DNA from: SP5GCR1 sp965199685
GTDB lineage: Bacteria; Pseudomonadota; Gammaproteobacteria; Poriferisulfidales; Oxydemutatoraceae
Direction: 5' to 3'
Assembly: GCA_965199685.1 (NCBI GenBank)
Contig: OZ241323.1
Coordinates: 2,356,001-2,420,000, forward strand
Length of the DNA: 64,000 nt
The notes below the pieces were generated by a model. That model did no database searches. It was not told where the DNA came from and was given only the letters and a program-made list of their open reading frames with translations. Positions 16,146-25,284 of this stretch are shown here, one piece after another. Made by a program: the position numbers and the translations under genes. Each line of letters begins with the position of its first letter. Positions within the stretch are counted from its first letter, which is position 1.

Positions 16146-17185
16146 TGCGATTTCTAAAAGCAATTTATAGATTTCTAATCGCAAAGATTCGGAAAAGGCA
16201 GGAGCAGAACAAGCAACCGCAACCCTCCGAAGCCAAGTCGAATGTTCCGGCTGAGCCTCCTGCCGAGCCTCCAGCTAAACCTCCGACTAAACGCGTCCTA
16301 ATCACATACGGGATATTTTCTTTGCTGTTCATCGTGTTGGCTACCGCTGCATGGTTTTTCAAAGGTGCGGATTTGTTGCCCGAACATTTTTCATTGGCAG
16401 CAAATAAATCAAACACCGATATAAAGCCCAAAGCGGATGATAAAAAAAACACCATAGTGCCAGAGAAACCCCGGAGTAATAAACCTGAACCTAAGCTCAT
16501 AGCCGATCCCAATTTGGTTGACGAACTACAAGGCAAAGTTGAACGCTTAAAAGACGAGATGTTACAGCTTGATAACAAACTGAATGTAGCTAGGATTAAG
16601 CAATATATCGCAAGCGCACAATACTTAATGGAAACCCGTACAGCGCCCGAGCAAGCATTATCCTTACTGCAAGCAGCTCGCACCGACATAGAAGTTCATC
16701 GCCACACTTCGGGTGCCGAGATGAACGCATTGGCGCAAGACATAGAACGTCAGATAGATCGCTTGCAACAATATATCGCACGCTCGCCGCGCAGAGCCTT
16801 GACGTTATTAAATCCTTTGATAGATCATCTGCACACGAAGTTAGAAATCGCACCCAAACCGCAAGCTGAGGCTCATACAAGCACCGACCCTATGAATGGA
16901 GGTTGGGCGAAAGAATGGCTGAACAAAATCTATGCTGCAGGGAACACCTTAATCAGGGTAGAACGTCCAGATTATCAATATGCAGAGGACAATTATGTAT
17001 TGTTTAAGCTATTAATTACTGCACGCTCGGCGATATTATTGAACGAGCAGGAACAATTCAACATCGCGTTAAAAGATGCACTTAGACTAATAAAGAGGAT
17101 GCCAAATCCACCAATCTCAAAAGAACAGATAGAGTCTATACTGTCACTGGAGATTTATTGGCAACTACCGACAACACAACAATGA
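16142..17185 (+). CDS. hemX: HemX-like membrane protein
   Basis: A 347-residue protein with a cytoplasmic Pro/Ala-rich start, one membrane helix (residues ~53-75, YGIFSLLFIVLATAAWFF) and a large periplasmic coiled-coil region (LQGKVERLKDEMLQLDNKL) followed by helical repeats. This matches the HemX family, annotated historically as uroporphyrinogen-III C-methyltransferase although no methyltransferase domain is present. It overlaps nth by four bases, and hemY overlaps its stop by four. In most relatives hemC and hemD precede hemX; here they are replaced by the rnf-nth genes. Confidence 0.85.
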   Translation: MMRFLKAIYRFLIAKIRKRQEQNKQPQPSEAKSNVPAEPPAEPPAKPPTKRVLITYGIFSLLFIVLATAAWFFKGADLLPEHFSLAANKSNTDIKPKADDKKNTIVPEKPRSNKPEPKLIADPNLVDELQGKVERLKDEMLQLDNKLNVARIKQYIASAQYLMETRTAPEQALSLLQAARTDIEVHRHTSGAEMNALAQDIERQIDRLQQYIARSPRRALTLLNPLIDHLHTKLEIAPKPQAEAHTSTDPMNGGWAKEWLNKIYAAGNTLIRVERPDYQYAEDNYVLFKLLITARSAILLNEQEQFNIALKDALRLIKRMPNPPISKEQIESILSLEIYWQLPTTQQ

Positions 17186-18294
17186 AAAACACACTTATAT
17201 TTATATTTATATCGATTGTATTCGCAGTCGTATTGATGCTCGCATTGAGTTATCCGGGAGAAATTGTCGTCAAGTTAGCAGGCTATCGAAATATAACGAT
17301 TAACCTTTACTTTTTTATTACGATGCTTATCGTGCTGAGTTTAGTGCTGGTAGGCTTATTAAAAATGATTTCCTCGCTGATAAGATTACCAACCCTGTTG
17401 GACAAAATACAGCATCGTCGTCGTGCTAATAAAGACATGCAATTATTTCACGAAGGTTTGAATCTATATCTGTGCGGCGATTATGCCGAAGCAGTACGGT
17501 TGTTGCTGAAAGCTACAAAATCCAAGGCTAACCCACGAGTGCTGGCCGGCTTATTTGCAGCGGATGCGGCACTGCTGAATAACGATGGTCAAACAGCCCA
17601 CCGGGCGATAACGCTCACTGGCGCAGTGCCTGGTGAAGACATCGCCGCCGACATCATCGCCGCCGATATTGCTATCAGTGATGAATCACCTGAATGCGCT
17701 GCGGCGCGCATCAACGAGATTATTGATGAAAAGAAAAACAACCTGCGTGCAATTAGAATGTTGATCAAGTTATGCGACAAGAGCGGGGCATGGCACTTGG
17801 CGGAACAAGCACTAAGGCAACTGGACAGCGCATTACATGATGCTCCTCACAGGCGACAACAAATTCGCACCCAGATCACCTCGGCACTACTGAGGCGAGC
17901 AGCCGAACAGAAAGATAGACAACGATTTAATCGCTTGTGGCAGCAAACTGACAAAGCAACTCAAGAAGCACTGCTAGAACTCTATGTCGGCTTATCGGTA
18001 CAATTAGGGGACGCAAAAGAAGCCGAACATTATCTTGAAAAATTAATAGCACACGATTATAACGAAGTCGCAATAGCACAATACGGTTTGCTACCTAGTA
18101 TTGGGGTGGATCAGCGGATTAAACGTGCCGAGCAGTGGCTGGCAAAGCATCCGGAACACCCGGCATTATTGCTTTGTTTGGGAAGATTGTACAAAAGCAA
18201 TGCTAGATTCGCCGAAGCAAGGGAATACTTTGAGAAAAGCCTTGCGATTAAGCCCGACTATCAAGCGTGGCAAGAACTCAGCATACTCTCGTAG
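17182..18294 (+). CDS. hemY: HemY-like TPR membrane protein
   Basis: A 370-residue protein with two N-terminal membrane helices (residues ~4-25 and 38-62) and a C-terminal TPR domain (for example LLLCLGRLYKSNARFAEARE). This is the HemY_N architecture found beside hemX in proteobacteria, involved in late tetrapyrrole metabolism by genetic association only. I chose the ATG at 17182, which overlaps the hemX stop as ATGA, over a frame start 24 bases upstream. It ends the rnf-nth-hemXY run. The genes beyond are convergent. Confidence 0.88.
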   Translation: MKNTLIFIFISIVFAVVLMLALSYPGEIVVKLAGYRNITINLYFFITMLIVLSLVLVGLLKMISSLIRLPTLLDKIQHRRRANKDMQLFHEGLNLYLCGDYAEAVRLLLKATKSKANPRVLAGLFAADAALLNNDGQTAHRAITLTGAVPGEDIAADIIAADIAISDESPECAAARINEIIDEKKNNLRAIRMLIKLCDKSGAWHLAEQALRQLDSALHDAPHRRQQIRTQITSALLRRAAEQKDRQRFNRLWQQTDKATQEALLELYVGLSVQLGDAKEAEHYLEKLIAHDYNEVAIAQYGLLPSIGVDQRIKRAEQWLAKHPEHPALLLCLGRLYKSNARFAEAREYFEKSLAIKPDYQAWQELSILS

Positions 18295-18347
18295 ATAAAC
18301 CTTAGCAAGTGCAGACAGACAGAAAGCCGCATATCATAGCAATTCTC

Positions 18348-19409
18348 TTACAAGGGTAGAGAGAGCCTCTTAAACAAATCCTCTTGTGGGATGGGCATAT
18401 AATTTTTTCCTTGTGCATTCTTTCTGCTATCCAGCGATACAATTTTAATCTTCGGGTTAAAATACTGCACTATGTCTACGAAACCCGAACCTGTAGTATA
18501 AATGAGTTTGGCTTTTGCCAAAATCAAAATATCTATCAGTGCATCTTTTATTTGCTGTTTCCCTTTGTAATTTGCACTCCCATGTAATGCCTGCGAATCG
18601 TAAGAACGCTGAATGTTTCTTGCAAACGCTCTGCCTGGGAAGACCTCATACATTTGGTCAATGAATTGCGCTTGATCGGAACACGCAAAGATATTGCATT
18701 GGTTATCTAAAATTTCTTTCAAATAAATAATATAGGATTCAAGGCTTATTGTATATCTATCCTGACATCCACCATGTTTTTGTCGTTCTACATCAGTGCC
18801 GCGGTAATGAACGGCAACCCAGTTTCCTTGAATATTTTTTTCGAACCACTGATCCGCAACCTCTTTAAGTTCTTGTTTTATTGATAATGTTGACAATATT
18901 TTATGTCCATATTCGGGACAAATAAAATACATCCCATGTTCGGAGAGTTCACGTTTCAAAACGAATTTATTGGAGAAATTGAAGTTTGTGTTTGGTTCAT
19001 TTCTAAAGTTTAGAATATCATTCTCAAAGTGTTGAGATAATATATTGGTAGAACGCTCAAATTTTATGTTGATGCGCATCTTTTCGCAAAACCATGCTAA
19101 AAAGACAATCCCGTTTAATAAGGTGCCTAAAGGATAATGGATACTACAATCTACGACAAGGTCTTTACCAAGGATAACGCTTTTAGTGAAAAGCGAGCGA
19201 TAAAGGGCTCGGAGAAAAAACGTCGGCCTGACTATTAAAAACTTAAACAAGAAAAGTAAAAAATATCCTTTCAACCAGAAATCGAAAGATGATATGCCTG
19301 TTCTGTAAGTCTTATAAAACCGTGAATACCAAGTAGAAATCAAAACCGCATAGATGAACAACATGCACACCTTGATAAAGCGCAAACATAATAATACTTT
19401 TGCCTTCAT
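18348..19409 (-). CDS. Fucosyltransferase-like glycosyltransferase, copy A
   Basis: From the ATG at 19409 (GGAGGGAAAC upstream) the protein has 353 residues. It has an N-terminal hydrophobic region (residues ~5-60) that may anchor it to the membrane. The C-terminal catalytic half carries VAVHYRGTDV, which matches motif I (HxRxxD) of the GT23/NodZ/O-fucosyltransferase superfamily. It also has the downstream IFACSDQAQFIDQMYEVFPG and a DALIDILILAKAKLIYTTGSGF block typical of donor-site regions. Likely activity is transfer of a sugar, probably fucose from GDP-fucose, to a surface glycan. The acceptor is unknown. It is a tandem paralogue of the gene at 19459. Confidence 0.75.
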   Translation of the reverse strand: MKAKVLLCLRFIKVCMLFIYAVLISTWYSRFYKTYRTGISSFDFWLKGYFLLFLFKFLIVRPTFFLRALYRSLFTKSVILGKDLVVDCSIHYPLGTLLNGIVFLAWFCEKMRINIKFERSTNILSQHFENDILNFRNEPNTNFNFSNKFVLKRELSEHGMYFICPEYGHKILSTLSIKQELKEVADQWFEKNIQGNWVAVHYRGTDVERQKHGGCQDRYTISLESYIIYLKEILDNQCNIFACSDQAQFIDQMYEVFPGRAFARNIQRSYDSQALHGSANYKGKQQIKDALIDILILAKAKLIYTTGSGFVDIVQYFNPKIKIVSLDSRKNAQGKNYMPIPQEDLFKRLSLPL

Positions 19410-19458
19410 CTGTTTCCCTCCTATACCACAAGTTTCATACATGTAAGCATAGATGCTT

Positions 19459-20568
19459 CTACTGAGGGGACACCTTATCTTTCTCCAGGTATGGTAAATA
19501 AAATTTATTATACGAGTCGTCTCTGGAAACAGGCACAATATTTTTGCCTCTATGCTCTCTTTTACCATCGCATGTTATGATTTTAATTTCTGGATTGAAG
19601 TATCGTGTTGTGCATACGAAATCCGAACCTATAGTATAGATAAGTTTGGTTTTTGCTAAAATCAAAAGATCTATTAGTGCATTTTTCACCTGTTGTTTCC
19701 CGCTGTATTCGGGATCCTTATGTAATGGTCGGCTATCGTAAGAACGTTGAATGTCTCTTGCAGACACTTTGCCAGGAAATGCCTCATGCATTTGATCAAT
19801 GAATTGTGTTTGATCCGAAGCCACAAAAATGCTGTTTGTGTTACCTAACACTTCTTTAAGATAATTGATATAGTGTTCGGGTTTTATAGGATATCTATCA
19901 AAAACAATTTCTTTTCCCGAAGCGGCATCTGTGCCGCGATAATGAACGGCAACCTGACACCCTTTAATGTGTATGTCAAACCATTGGTCGGCAATTTCCT
20001 GTAGCTCTTTTTTTATTGATAACTTTGATAACACTTTATGTCCATACTTGGGAAGTATGAAATATCTTCCGAGTTCCGCTAGATAATAGTCCATAATAAG
20101 GGGTTTATGTGAAAGATTAGATATTGGTTGTGGCATATTCGGCGTATTAATCAAAGTGTTGTTTTCGAATTGCTCCCAAATCACACATGAAGAGCGCATA
20201 ATTTCTATATTAATTTTCATCTTTTCACAGACCCATGCCAGAGTAACAATGCCACCAATTATTGGAGCAATATTATTAGGAAGCTGTCTAAAATCTACAA
20301 TAACCCAATTATGCTGAATAAAATTTTTGTTGAAAAAAATGCAATAAAAATGACGAAAAAAATAGTAGGGTCTAACCACTAAAAGCTTAGGCAAAAAGAG
20401 TAAAAAATATCCTTTCAACCAGAAATCAGAAGCCGGCGTTGTTACCCTGTACCTATACGTTTTATGAAATCTTGAGTGCCAAGTAGCAACACAAGCTGCA
20501 TATATGGCAAGCGCGCATAGCTTGATAAACCGCAGGTATAACATCTTGGTTCTGATCCATTTACGCAT
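19459..20568 (-). CDS. Fucosyltransferase-like glycosyltransferase, copy B
   Basis: A 369-residue paralogue of copy A sharing its layout: an N-terminal hydrophobic region (SDFWLKGYFLLFLPKLLVV), VAVHYRGTDA as motif I, SIFVASDQTQFIDQMHEAFPG, RDIQRSYDSRPLH and NALIDLLILAKTKLIYTIGSDF. It lies 49 bases upstream of copy A on the same strand, so the two are probably cotranscribed. The N-terminal thirds have diverged more than the catalytic half, as expected if acceptor specificity differs. The ATG at 20568 has only a weak upstream ACGAG. Donor and acceptor are inferred from family only. Confidence 0.75.
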   Translation of the reverse strand: MRKWIRTKMLYLRFIKLCALAIYAACVATWHSRFHKTYRYRVTTPASDFWLKGYFLLFLPKLLVVRPYYFFRHFYCIFFNKNFIQHNWVIVDFRQLPNNIAPIIGGIVTLAWVCEKMKINIEIMRSSCVIWEQFENNTLINTPNMPQPISNLSHKPLIMDYYLAELGRYFILPKYGHKVLSKLSIKKELQEIADQWFDIHIKGCQVAVHYRGTDAASGKEIVFDRYPIKPEHYINYLKEVLGNTNSIFVASDQTQFIDQMHEAFPGKVSARDIQRSYDSRPLHKDPEYSGKQQVKNALIDLLILAKTKLIYTIGSDFVCTTRYFNPEIKIITCDGKREHRGKNIVPVSRDDSYNKFYLPYLEKDKVSPQ

Positions 20569-21130
20569 ATTTGTACTCGTTGGTTTGGTCTGCTCGCAAT
20601 ACGATGGTTATGTTTATATTCTTAAAATCCCAAGTGATTTGGTTTAAGAAAGTTTGTGTTTGTTGGTAAAACCAGTTTATTATAATATAGTTTGAACCAA
20701 TTGATGTTTCAACGACGCTGTCGCTAAACTTTGCTATGAAAACATACAATGCAATTAGATGGGGCTGTTGAAAAAGTACCGCCATTGCACAAACGTAACC
20801 GCTGTGCGCCATCAAATTTACGCAAACGGTAGGGGCGGACTCGCATGTCCGCCCTACGGTACCGTCCTGCACAAAACCAACCGCTCCTCGCCACTTGGTT
20901 TTGGTTCCCATAAACGAAATGAATGAATGGATTGTTTTTGCGGACGCAACGCGTTAGGGCGGACATATCAAATTGCCGATTGATTTTGATGTACGTAATA
21001 TTTCTAACGAACATAGTATTAGATTTTGTACAAAGTTACGCCACTTGTGCTACTGCAACAAGTGGCGAGTTTACTCGGCGATAATCGACGGTTTTATTCT
21101 GCTCCTACGGTTCTTCAGGAATATGTGGTC
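20569..21130. repeat. Repeat island 6 between accC and the glycosyltransferases
   Basis: No gene. The island includes a left terminal repeat GGGGCTGTTGAAAAAGTACC near 20762, the AGGGGCGGACTCGCATGTCCGCC palindrome near 20830-20858, the CCACTTGGTTTTGGTTCCCA module, an ATGAATGGATTGTTTTTGCGG unit also seen in the tandem array near 52.9 kb, and a CGCCACTTGTGCTACTGCAAC module. Bases 20569-20750 are AT-rich, probably the glycosyltransferase promoter region. Confidence 0.7.
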
Positions 21131-21135
21131 AATCC

Positions 21136-22485
21136 CTACAGGTTGTAATGTGGCAACTTGGTTTCTAGATAATGTATGTCTAACTTCCCGTTGACAAAAG
21201 CCGAGTCGTCTAATATCTGTTTATGCAACATGATGTTGGTGTTAATGCCGTTGATGTATATTTCGTTGAGTGCGATTTGCATACGTTTGATGGCAATATC
21301 TCGGTTGTCGCCGTATGCGATGAGTTTGCCGATCATTGAATCGTAGAATGGCGGCACGGTATAGCCGCCGTAGATATGCGAGTCTACGCGTATGCCGGGA
21401 CCACCAGGTAAATGCAGATGCTCTATTGCACCAGGCGACGGCATAAAGTTTTTAGGGTTTTCGGCATTAACTCTACATTCTATTGCGTGTCCTTCGATGC
21501 GTACATCTTCTTGTTTTATATCTAGCTTGAGACCGGCGGCGATTTCCAGTTGTTTCCTAACGATGTCTATGCCGGTAATCATTTCGGTGACCGGGTGTTC
21601 AACCTGCACCCTAGTGTTCATCTCTATAAAATAAAACTTGTTGTCTTCGTAGAGAAACTCAAAAGTGCCGGCACCGCGATACCCAGTGCGTCGGCAGGCC
21701 TCCGTTACTATATTGCCTATATCGGCGCGTTGTTCTTCGCTGATACCGGGGGCAGGAGCCTCCTCTATTACCTTTTGGTGCTTGCGTTGCATCGAGCAGT
21801 CTCGTTCTCCCAAGTGGATTACGTTGCCGTATGAGTCGGCTAACACCTGAAATTCAATATGGCGAGGTTTTTGCAGATATTTCTCCATATAGATTTCGTC
21901 GCTGTCAAACGCTGCTTTGGCTTCCGCTCGGGTTAATGCGAGTGCATTCGCCAAAGCACCCTCGGAATGTACCACACGCATACCGCGACCGCCACCGCCG
22001 TCGGTTGCTTTGATTATGACTGGATAACCAATGCCTTTAGCAATTTCAAAACTCTCTTCGGTTCCACCTTGCAACGGGCTGTTGACTCCCGGCACACAAG
22101 GCACGCCGGCTTCCAGCATGGTTTCTTTAGCAGTTATTTTGTTTGCCATCGCTTTGATAGTTGCCGGCTTAGGGCCTATAAAAATAAAGCCACTTGATTC
22201 TATTTGTTCGGCGAAAGATGCATTCTCGGAGAGAAAGCCGTAGCCCGGATGGATTGCCATTGCGTCGGTGACTTCGGCTGCGCTGATGATTGCCGGAATA
22301 TTCAGGTAGCTTTGCTGTGCCGGCGGCGGCCCTATACACACCGACTCATCCGCCAGTTTGACATGCATTAGGTCTTGGTCTGCTTTTGAATACACTGCCA
22401 CCGTTTTGATACCAAGTTCTTGGCAGGCGCGTAGAATGCGCAAAGCGATCTCTCCGCGATTGGCAATCAATACTTTATCGAGCAT
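21136..22485 (-). CDS. accC: Acetyl-CoA carboxylase, biotin carboxylase subunit
   Basis: A 449-residue ATP-grasp enzyme, identical in length to the E. coli protein. It carboxylates the biotin on AccB for malonyl-CoA formation in fatty-acid synthesis. Key motifs are KVLIANRGEIALRI at the start, the glycine-rich ATP lid KATDGGGGRGMR, EFQVLADSYGN, the Glu/Asn metal site FIEMNTRVQVEHPVTE and the biotin site ECRVNAENP. Start is the ATG at 22485, with a TTG just before it. A repeat end, TTTTCAACAATCCC on this strand, lies only a few bases upstream. accC is separated from accB by a 390-base repeat island. Confidence 0.97.
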   Translation of the reverse strand: MLDKVLIANRGEIALRILRACQELGIKTVAVYSKADQDLMHVKLADESVCIGPPPAQQSYLNIPAIISAAEVTDAMAIHPGYGFLSENASFAEQIESSGFIFIGPKPATIKAMANKITAKETMLEAGVPCVPGVNSPLQGGTEESFEIAKGIGYPVIIKATDGGGGRGMRVVHSEGALANALALTRAEAKAAFDSDEIYMEKYLQKPRHIEFQVLADSYGNVIHLGERDCSMQRKHQKVIEEAPAPGISEEQRADIGNIVTEACRRTGYRGAGTFEFLYEDNKFYFIEMNTRVQVEHPVTEMITGIDIVRKQLEIAAGLKLDIKQEDVRIEGHAIECRVNAENPKNFMPSPGAIEHLHLPGGPGIRVDSHIYGGYTVPPFYDSMIGKLIAYGDNRDIAIKRMQIALNEIYINGINTNIMLHKQILDDSAFVNGKLDIHYLETKLPHYNL

Positions 22486-22877
22486 CAATTTGGGATTGTT
22501 GAAAAGGTGGCTTTATCGGCACGATGTCTACCTCGTAATCTATTTATCCATTTTGATTTATGGGAACCATACATGTGGCGCATAGCGGTTGAGATGGTAC
22601 AAGTGCAATACTTTAGGGAGGGCATGTGGGACTGTTGAAAAAGTGTCTGCATTAGTACATTCCCCTCCTTTGGAGGGGTGGCAGGCGAAGCCTGACGGGG
22701 TGGTTGTGGTGGTTCTGCACAAAGTCACGCCGTTTGTGCTACTGCAACAAACGGCGGTTCTATTTTTCAACAGCCCCATGTTAGCCCTCCCCTACAGGTG
22801 GTTTGCGAATATTCTCGGCGCAAGCGGTTACGTTTGTGCGATGACGGTACTTTTGCAACAACATCAATTTAAGTGCT
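22486..22877. repeat. Repeat island 7 interrupting accB-accC
   Basis: No gene. It starts with a terminal repeat (GGGATTGTTGAAAAGG) just before the accC start, has the GTGGCGCATAGCGGTT module, a half palindrome TAGGGAGGGC, a full inserted element (listed separately), the other half GCCCTCCCCTAC and a GGCGCAAGCGGTT module ending in CTTTTGCAAC. Confidence 0.85.
22628..22777. mobile_element. Complete MITE-like element (150 bp) with ATGT target duplication
   Basis: Ends are GGGACTGTTGAAAAAGTG at 22628 and TTTTTCAACAGCCCC ending at 22777. The element sits inside the palindrome GGGAGGGCATGTTAGCCCTCCC and is flanked on both sides by ATGT (22624-22627 and 22778-22781), present once in uninterrupted copies such as 9698-9720. 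The interior holds the CCCCTCC..GGAGGGG module, the GGCAGGCGAAGCCTGACGGGG module and CCGTTTGT..ACAAACGG. No transposase is encoded, so mobilisation would be in trans. Confidence 0.85.
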
Positions 22878-23345
22878 TTACGAGGGTTCTATCCGCATGA
22901 GGGTTTGCCCAAACTCAACAGGCTCCGCATTTTCCACTAAAATCGCTTCAACGGTGCCGTCAATTGGAGCTTCAATATGGTTCATCATTTTCATCGCTTC
23001 TATAATGCAAAGAGGTTCTCCTTTCTTAACCGTGGTTCCAACTTCTACGAAGGGGGCGGCATCGGGCGATGACGATCTATAGAAAGTCCCTACCATCGGA
23101 GCTTCCACATCATGTGCGCTTGACGAAGGTGCTTCGCGCTCTGCGCTGATAGGCTGTTCGCCACTCGCTTGCTGCACATTTGGCGTAGCTACCGGTAGTG
23201 ATATTGTTTGTGGTGTGGCTATTGGTGGAGCGATACTGCTGGCGCGGCTGATCCTTACCGTGTCGTCGCCCTCTGTTACCTCTATTTCCGAGATGCTTGA
23301 CTCTTCCAAAAGCTCTATTAGTCTTTTAACCTTGCGTATATCCAT
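22878..23345 (-). CDS. accB: Acetyl-CoA carboxylase biotin carboxyl carrier protein
   Basis: A 155-residue carrier protein. It has an N-terminal helical segment (RKVKRLIELLEESSISEIEV), a flexible Pro/Ala/Ser linker (~35-75) and a C-terminal biotinyl domain whose target lysine is in EAMKMMNHI. The domain's thumb and the VGTFYRSSSPDAAPFVEVG strand are typical. An AGGAGG ribosome-binding site precedes the ATG. It lies four bases after aroQ in the conserved aroQ-accB order; accC follows after a repeat island. Confidence 0.97.
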   Translation of the reverse strand: MDIRKVKRLIELLEESSISEIEVTEGDDTVRISRASSIAPPIATPQTISLPVATPNVQQASGEQPISAEREAPSSSAHDVEAPMVGTFYRSSSPDAAPFVEVGTTVKKGEPLCIIEAMKMMNHIEAPIDGTVEAILVENAEPVEFGQTLMRIEPS

Positions 23346-23349
23346 TTGT

Positions 23350-23796
23350 TTAACCTCCTAGATGCCCGACTGCAGCTTGCAACGCGAGTTCGTAGCCCTG
23401 CGCCCCTGCGCCCGATATCACTGCAATAGCGATATCCGATAGGAAAGACTGTCGGCGAAATGCCTCTCGGGCAAACACATTGGATAGGTGTATCTCTATG
23501 AATGGTTTAGCAACCGAAAGGAATGCATCGCGCAGCGCAACGCTGGTGTGCGTAAGTGCGCCGGGATTGATAATAATAAAATCAGTTTTATCGTCCATTG
23601 TTTGATGAATACGCCCAATGATCTCCGCTTCGGAGTTGGACTGTAAATGGTCTATCTCAACTTCTAGCTCTTTCGCTTTTGCTCGGACTTGCTCAATAAT
23701 CTGCACTAAGGTTTGCGTGCCGTAAATCTCAGGCTCGCGTTTTCCCAGCAAATTTAGGTTGGGACCATTGATAATAAGTATCTTATTTGTTGCCAT
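23350..23796 (-). CDS. aroQ: Type II 3-dehydroquinate dehydratase
   Basis: A 148-residue class II dehydroquinase of the shikimate pathway, active as a dodecamer. The family start ILIINGPNLNLLGKREPEIYG contains the catalytic lid tyrosine and arginine. QSNSEAEIIGRIHQ, IINPGALTHTS and EIHLSNVFAREAFRRQSFLS follow in order with the active-site histidine. It is first in the aroQ-accB-accC run. Bases 23797-23923 upstream are AT-rich and hold no gene. Confidence 0.97.
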   Translation of the reverse strand: MATNKILIINGPNLNLLGKREPEIYGTQTLVQIIEQVRAKAKELEVEIDHLQSNSEAEIIGRIHQTMDDKTDFIIINPGALTHTSVALRDAFLSVAKPFIEIHLSNVFAREAFRRQSFLSDIAIAVISGAGAQGYELALQAAVGHLGG

Positions 23797-23923
23797 TGTT
23801 CATTAAATTAGGCGAAATCCGTCAAATATGTGGCTAGTAGCATAACATATTATTCCAAAATGCTAGAAATATGTTTTGCAGTGGTCTAAGGAGCTTGATA
23901 TCTAAAGGTTAGGGGATGCCTGA

Positions 23924-25276
23924 TTATCGTAGTGAATCTATCAGTTGGTCTTTCAGCCCGCAAAAGTCGCCGTTGGACATAATCAGCAAATGGTCTCCTT
24001 CTCTCAGCTCTTCAATAATCGCATGCTTTAGCTGTGCTATATCACCATAATACGAGTACTGAGTTTTTGCTTTTCCCAACACCGGTCCCACCGACCAGTC
24101 TAAATCCGGTGCGCTATAGAAGAAAAGGTGGTCTGCTTCGTTAAAAGCATCACCAAGTATATGGTTGTGCTTGCCTGCTTTCATCGTATTTGAACGCGGG
24201 TCAAAAGCAACCAATACGCGAGGAACGTTTTGGCAACGCAATGCTTCTATGCTCGCGTTGATTTCGGTCGGGTGATGGGCAAAATCATCGTATACGGTAA
24301 CTCCCTGATAGGTTCCACAAACCTCAAGCCGGCGGCGTACGCCCTCAAAACTTTCTAGTGCCTGCAATGCGGTTTGAGTTGGCACACCGACATGTGCGGC
24401 TGCTGCGATTGCGCCTACGGCATCAACAATATTATGGTCACCCGATAGCTTCCAGCGACAATATCCTTGTTGTTTGCCCTTATGCAATATTTCAAAGCCG
24501 TCGTTGCACTTGCGCACCTGCCAATCAGAGGTGTTATCGCCTAGATCAAAATACTCGCATTGCGACCACAGTCCTTGTTCCAAAACATCTTGCAATGCGG
24601 TTTCTCCAGCGCGCACCAACACAACGGCATCGGCCATGAGTGTTCTGAGTAGGTGATGAAACTGTGTCTTTATGGCATCTAGATCCTTAAAAATATCGGC
24701 ATGGTCAAACTCTAGGTTGTTGAGCACCAATACCTGCGGGCGATAGTGGATGAACTTTGATCTCTTATCAAAAAAGGCAGTGTCATACTCGTCGCCTTCT
24801 ATCACGAACAAATCGGATTGCCCCAAGCGTGCAGAAACACCGAAGTTGATCGGCACGCCGCCGATTAGAAACCCCGGCTGCATGCCAGCAAACTCCAATA
24901 TCCATGCGAGCATAGAAGCTGTGGTTGTCTTACCGTGCGTGCCGGCAACACATAAAACCCGACGGTATTGCAGAACCTGCTCGTAAAGCCATTGTGGTCC
25001 CGAGTAGATAGGCATACGCTGGGTTAACAGAGCTTCCACCGCATCGTCGCCTCTGCACATTGCGTTGCCGACAATATAAACATCATAACCGTCTAGCGAC
25101 GACGCACTACAAGGTTGATCCAAACCAATATTATGGGATGCCAACTGCTCGCTCATCGGCGGCCAAGCTGCTTTATCACAGCCGTGAACAAAATAGCCGA
25201 GTTCGCGGGCAATGCCGGCGAGACCAGCCATAAAAGTGCCGCATATCCCAAGTAAATAAACTTTGCCGGCAGGCAT
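23924..25276 (-). CDS. mpl: UDP-N-acetylmuramate:L-Ala-gamma-D-Glu-mDAP ligase
   Basis: A 450-residue Mur-ligase family enzyme that reattaches recovered murein tripeptide to UDP-MurNAc in cell-wall recycling. Domain order is clear: an N-terminal nucleotide-sugar domain with VYLLGICGTFMAGLAGIARELG, the ATP P-loop VAGTHGKTTTASML, the NNLEFDHADIF motif and the C-terminal DDFAHHPTEI motif. Length matches E. coli Mpl (457). The start at 25276 lies nine bases after the stop of the upstream membrane gene, so the two are likely cotranscribed. Confidence 0.95.
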   Translation of the reverse strand: MPAGKVYLLGICGTFMAGLAGIARELGYFVHGCDKAAWPPMSEQLASHNIGLDQPCSASSLDGYDVYIVGNAMCRGDDAVEALLTQRMPIYSGPQWLYEQVLQYRRVLCVAGTHGKTTTASMLAWILEFAGMQPGFLIGGVPINFGVSARLGQSDLFVIEGDEYDTAFFDKRSKFIHYRPQVLVLNNLEFDHADIFKDLDAIKTQFHHLLRTLMADAVVLVRAGETALQDVLEQGLWSQCEYFDLGDNTSDWQVRKCNDGFEILHKGKQQGYCRWKLSGDHNIVDAVGAIAAAAHVGVPTQTALQALESFEGVRRRLEVCGTYQGVTVYDDFAHHPTEINASIEALRCQNVPRVLVAFDPRSNTMKAGKHNHILGDAFNEADHLFFYSAPDLDWSVGPVLGKAKTQYSYYGDIAQLKHAIIEELREGDHLLIMSNGDFCGLKDQLIDSLR

Positions 25277-25284
25277 AGCTCAGG

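Noticed and set aside
20561..21014. Frames of 116 and 96 codons upstream of the glycosyltransferases
   Set aside because: They are composed of dispersed repeat modules (AGGGGCGGAC, CCACTTGGTTTTGG). The same peptides appear wherever these repeats occur.
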